A stretch of 7,912 nucleotides of DNA from Patescibacteria group bacterium (lineage in GTDB: Bacteria > Patescibacteriota > Minisyncoccia > Moranbacterales > UBA1568): NCBI GenBank assembly GCA_030917745.1, contig JAUPUC010000018.1, positions 1 through 7,912 on the forward strand. Reading direction: 5' to 3'. The notes under the pieces are model-generated. The model worked only from the letters and a program-made list of their open reading frames with translations, made no database searches and was not told the origin of the DNA. The position numbers and the translations under genes are program-made. Shown here piece after piece: positions 5,809 to 7,912 of the stretch (within the stretch, counting starts at the first letter, position 1; each line of letters starts with the position of its first letter).

Positions 5809-7128
5809 TTAGGGTGTCAAGCGTTTCACATCACGAGGATAGAGCAAGGCTTCCTTGATACTGCCGAGTCCCAGTAACTTCTGAATAATACGTTCTGACC
5901 CAAGCCCCCACCCCCCATGAGCCGGCGCACCATAGCGAAATACGTTCAAATAGTCCTGAAATTGTACAGGGTCAAGTCCCTTATGACGAATGGAATCGAT
6001 AAGCATCTGGTATTCATGGATACGCTGTCCTCCCGATGCAATCTCCACTCCACGAAACAGAAGGTCAAAAGTTTCAGTATACTTCCCGTCCGCACTTGGC
6101 ATACTATAAAATGGTCGGAGAGCAGCCGGATAATGTGTCAGGAAAACAAAATCAGACCCATATGTTTTAAACACATACTCGCTCATCATTCTCTCTCCCT
6201 CGCCATCAATATCCTCATTTTCTACTTTCTTTCCATATTCTTTTTCAAGAATCTGAAGCGCATCCGAGAGTCGGATACGGGGAATCGCTACCTGGGGTGG
6301 AAAGTGTTCGAGATAACAATCCAATTCTTTTTGCCCTGCTTCTCCAAAAGAAGCAAATGTGGCAAACAAGATCTTCTCAAGCATTGCCATGACATCTTCT
6401 ACGCCATCAATGAACGCCATTTCGCCATCCAGACCAACGTATTCATTGACATGTCGTGAGGTAAAATGCGGTTCCGCGCGGAACACTGATCCAATTTCAA
6501 ACACACGTTCAAATGTCGTCGCGCCCGCCTGCTTATAAAACTGCGGCGACTGCGCTAGATATGCTTCACGATCAAAATACTTGATCTTAAAAAAATTCGC
6601 TCCTCCCTCGGTAGCAGAAGAAAGAATTTTGGGTGTCTTGATTTCAAGAAACTCCTCATTCCGGCATGCCTGATCATACCCCGCGAGCAACAATGAGTAG
6701 AGTTTAAAAATCGCTTGTACCTTCCGATGACGAAGAGAAACTGTTCGATTGTTCAAAAGCGTATCGAGATTGACATCAAGTTCTACTGGCGAAACATCAA
6801 TCGGTAATTCTTCATTTCCTTTGGCGAGTATCTTCAATTCGAGCGCCTCAATCTCAACCCCACCTGTGAGCTCACCCTCCTTCTTGGCATTGACTGGACG
6901 TTCATTGACTTTTCCAATAAGAGAAATGATGGTTTCATTTCGCACATCCTGTACAGCCACGCAGGATTCAAGATGATTTGGAAGTATCACTACCTGCACT
7001 GACCCCGAACGATCACGCACATCAAGAAAAACCAATTTTCCATGATCTCGGCGCACGCTTACCCAACCCTGGAGAAACACCTCTTTCCCTATTTGTGAGG
7101 GAACATCCCGTATCAATACCCGTTGCAT
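5809..7128 (-). CDS. aspS: Aspartyl-tRNA synthetase, short archaeal/eukaryotic-type architecture
   Basis: The 439-residue class II synthetase attaches aspartate to tRNA. The N-terminal OB-fold anticodon-binding domain (about 1-105) contains GWVSVRRDHGKLVFLDVRDR. Class II motif 1 falls around 130-168; the catalytic domain has SSATEGGANFF (170-180) and AQSPQFYKQ (192-200). Motif 2 is FRAEPHFTSRHVNE (R217, R225, H226) followed by VGLDGEMAFI, and motif 3 is GLGSERI (408-414) before the C-terminal YPRDVKRLTP. Typical bacterial AspRS is about 590 residues with a GAD insertion; that insertion is missing here, and the motif wording matches the archaeal/eukaryotic group of about 430-440 residues. AsnRS is the main alternative, but VGLDGEMAF and the RLTP end favour AspRS. 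Whether it also charges tRNA-Asn cannot be decided here. It follows the receiver protein by 14 nt and has a good Shine-Dalgarno. Confidence 0.93.
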   Translation of the reverse strand: MQRVLIRDVPSQIGKEVFLQGWVSVRRDHGKLVFLDVRDRSGSVQVVILPNHLESCVAVQDVRNETIISLIGKVNERPVNAKKEGELTGGVEIEALELKILAKGNEELPIDVSPVELDVNLDTLLNNRTVSLRHRKVQAIFKLYSLLLAGYDQACRNEEFLEIKTPKILSSATEGGANFFKIKYFDREAYLAQSPQFYKQAGATTFERVFEIGSVFRAEPHFTSRHVNEYVGLDGEMAFIDGVEDVMAMLEKILFATFASFGEAGQKELDCYLEHFPPQVAIPRIRLSDALQILEKEYGKKVENEDIDGEGERMMSEYVFKTYGSDFVFLTHYPAALRPFYSMPSADGKYTETFDLLFRGVEIASGGQRIHEYQMLIDSIRHKGLDPVQFQDYLNVFRYGAPAHGGWGLGSERIIQKLLGLGSIKEALLYPRDVKRLTP

Positions 7129-7137
7129 ATCATTATA

Positions 7138-7143
7138 TCCTTC
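7138..7143 (-). promoter_or_regulatory. Shine-Dalgarno of aspS overlapping the upstream stop codon
   Basis: Minus-strand GAAGGA ends 9 nt before the aspS ATG and its first base is the last base of the TAG stop of the preceding gene. It supports the chosen aspS start and suggests translational coupling. It is the only convincing Shine-Dalgarno among the seven visible gene starts. Confidence 0.65.
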
Positions 7144-7912
7144 TACTGATGATTACGATCGCGCTCCCGAAAAAATTCTGTCACCTCATCTGCTAACTGG
7201 CTTGGTACAATCTTTGTTTTCAAAAATGCCCGAGTCGCCCCAGCAGACAGCATATCATTCATGTCGTCGTCGTCAACTGAGGCAGAAATAACGAAAATCG
7301 GCACCTGAGATGACTCTGGGGCCTGGTGAATCCCTGCCACCAAGTCTTTTCCATTGATCCCTGGAAGCATAGCATCGGTGATAATCAAATCGAGATTCTG
7401 CTCCTGCTGTGCTCGTTCGAGTCCTCGCGTCCCATTTCGTTCAACGACTACCTCATACCCTTCGTCTTCCAACTTCCGAACAAACATATCAACAAACACC
7501 TCTTCGTCCTCAATAAAAAGAATACGTTTTTTCCCCGAGACAGGCTGCTCCGTAGGCTGATTAGCTACCGCCTCCTTCACAAGACGTCGGCCCTCGTTTT
7601 TCCCCTGTTCACCAAATTGTCGTAAATACCGATTTACCTCATCAACCACCTGAGAGGGCGAGAAGTCTGTTTTGGGGATAAAACCATTCGCGCCGAGTTG
7701 CACGGCTAACTCTCGATCTTCTGGATTAGAAAGATTACTAAAAATAACAATAGGAAGACCCGCGGGATACCGCGGCCCACGAAGCTCTCTCAGGACCTCC
7801 AAACCCGACATTTCCGGAATCACTAAGTCAAGCAAAATGATATCGAAATGCTGATCGTCAACCGCCTTGAGCACCGCCCGACCATTAGTGATATTCAGAA
7901 CTTCAAATCCTG
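7143..7912 (-). CDS. Tandem receiver-domain response regulator (REC-REC), 5' end outside window
   Basis: The frame is open to the window edge (255 visible residues), so the true start lies beyond it; the in-frame GTG at 7874 falls inside the first domain and is not a credible start. Numbering from the first visible residue, REC1 lacks its first strand with the acidic pair but shows phosphoacceptor D28 in DIILLDLVIPEMSG, S58 in IVIFSN, and K80 in GFIPKTD. A hydrophilic linker (about 100-126) leads to REC2, which is complete: acidic residues in LFIEDEE (134-136), phosphoacceptor D179 in LIITDAMLPG, S209 in FVISAS, and K231 in AFLKTK. The protein ends shortly after REC2, so there is no DNA-binding or enzymatic output domain after the receivers. 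It probably relays phosphate or acts by protein contacts. A sensor kinase may lie upstream. Whether another domain precedes REC1 cannot be seen. Confidence 0.92.
   Translation of the reverse strand, partial: GFEVLNITNGRAVLKAVDDQHFDIILLDLVIPEMSGLEVLRELRGPRYPAGLPIVIFSNLSNPEDRELAVQLGANGFIPKTDFSPSQVVDEVNRYLRQFGEQGKNEGRRLVKEAVANQPTEQPVSGKKRILFIEDEEVFVDMFVRKLEDEGYEVVVERNGTRGLERAQQEQNLDLIITDAMLPGINGKDLVAGIHQAPESSQVPIFVISASVDDDDMNDMLSAGATRAFLKTKIVPSQLADEVTEFFRERDRNHQ

Noticed and set aside
5800..5818. ACACC/GGTGT inverted repeat at the aspS stop as a terminator
   Set aside because: The stem is only 5 bp with a 9-nt loop, and no U-tract follows directly on either strand.
5815..5820. TTGACA at the 3' end of aspS as a -35 box for mreB
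   Set aside because: It encodes Leu-Thr of the conserved RLTP end, and nothing like a -10 box lies 16-18 nt downstream.
5917..6459. Plus-strand open frame of 180 codons inside aspS
   Set aside because: It is antisense to the conserved catalytic domain of AspRS, and its translation has no family features; a shadow of the real gene.
7132..7137. Perfect TATAAT just upstream of aspS as a -10 box
   Set aside because: No -35-like hexamer lies 16-18 nt upstream (GATCGT at 17), and initiation would fall at or inside the ATG. The sequence is the spacer after the Shine-Dalgarno. A leaderless start remains possible but unsupported.

Overview
This is a compact stretch of bacterial housekeeping chromosome with every gene on the minus strand, so transcription runs from high to low coordinates. 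In order of transcription it holds: a 5'-truncated protein with two response-regulator receiver domains; a short aspartyl-tRNA synthetase (aspS); the cell-shape operon mreB-mreC-mreD-mrdA (PBP2); the transcript cleavage factor greA; and the first 188 codons of lysyl-tRNA synthetase (lysS), which runs off the low-coordinate edge. No insertion sequence, phage gene, CRISPR array, tRNA or rRNA was found.

The organism looks like a bacterium of the Candidate Phyla Radiation (Patescibacteria). This is an inference from several weak clues: very tight packing, a short AspRS of the archaeal/eukaryotic architecture, an output-less tandem receiver protein, and gene starts that mostly lack a Shine-Dalgarno sequence. 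No marker here fixes the phylum. TAA, TAG and TGA all end genes (TGA ends mreB and mreC), so the code is not the TGA=glycine code of Gracilibacteria/Absconditabacteria.

Region by region. 7143-7912: receiver-receiver protein. 5809-7128: aspS, 14 nt further on, with the only good Shine-Dalgarno in the window. 5731-5808: a short spacer with a sigma70-like promoter for the mre operon. 1359-5730: mreB, mreC, mreD (4-nt ATGA overlap with mreC) and mrdA (8-nt gap), which together build the elongasome. 1136-1358: a structured intergenic region with a probable greA promoter, a terminator-like hairpin inside the predicted greA leader, and a nested inverted repeat. 680-1135: greA. 567-679: a clear intrinsic terminator of greA whose U-tract runs into the -35 box of a good lysS promoter. 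1-566: lysS N-terminal part.

Functionally the window joins cell-wall elongation (MreBCD scaffold and PBP2 transpeptidase) with translation (AspRS, LysRS) and transcription elongation (GreA). I saw no new multi-gene system. The points most worth a second look are the greA leader, the tandem receiver protein, the AspRS type, and the general lack of Shine-Dalgarno sequences.
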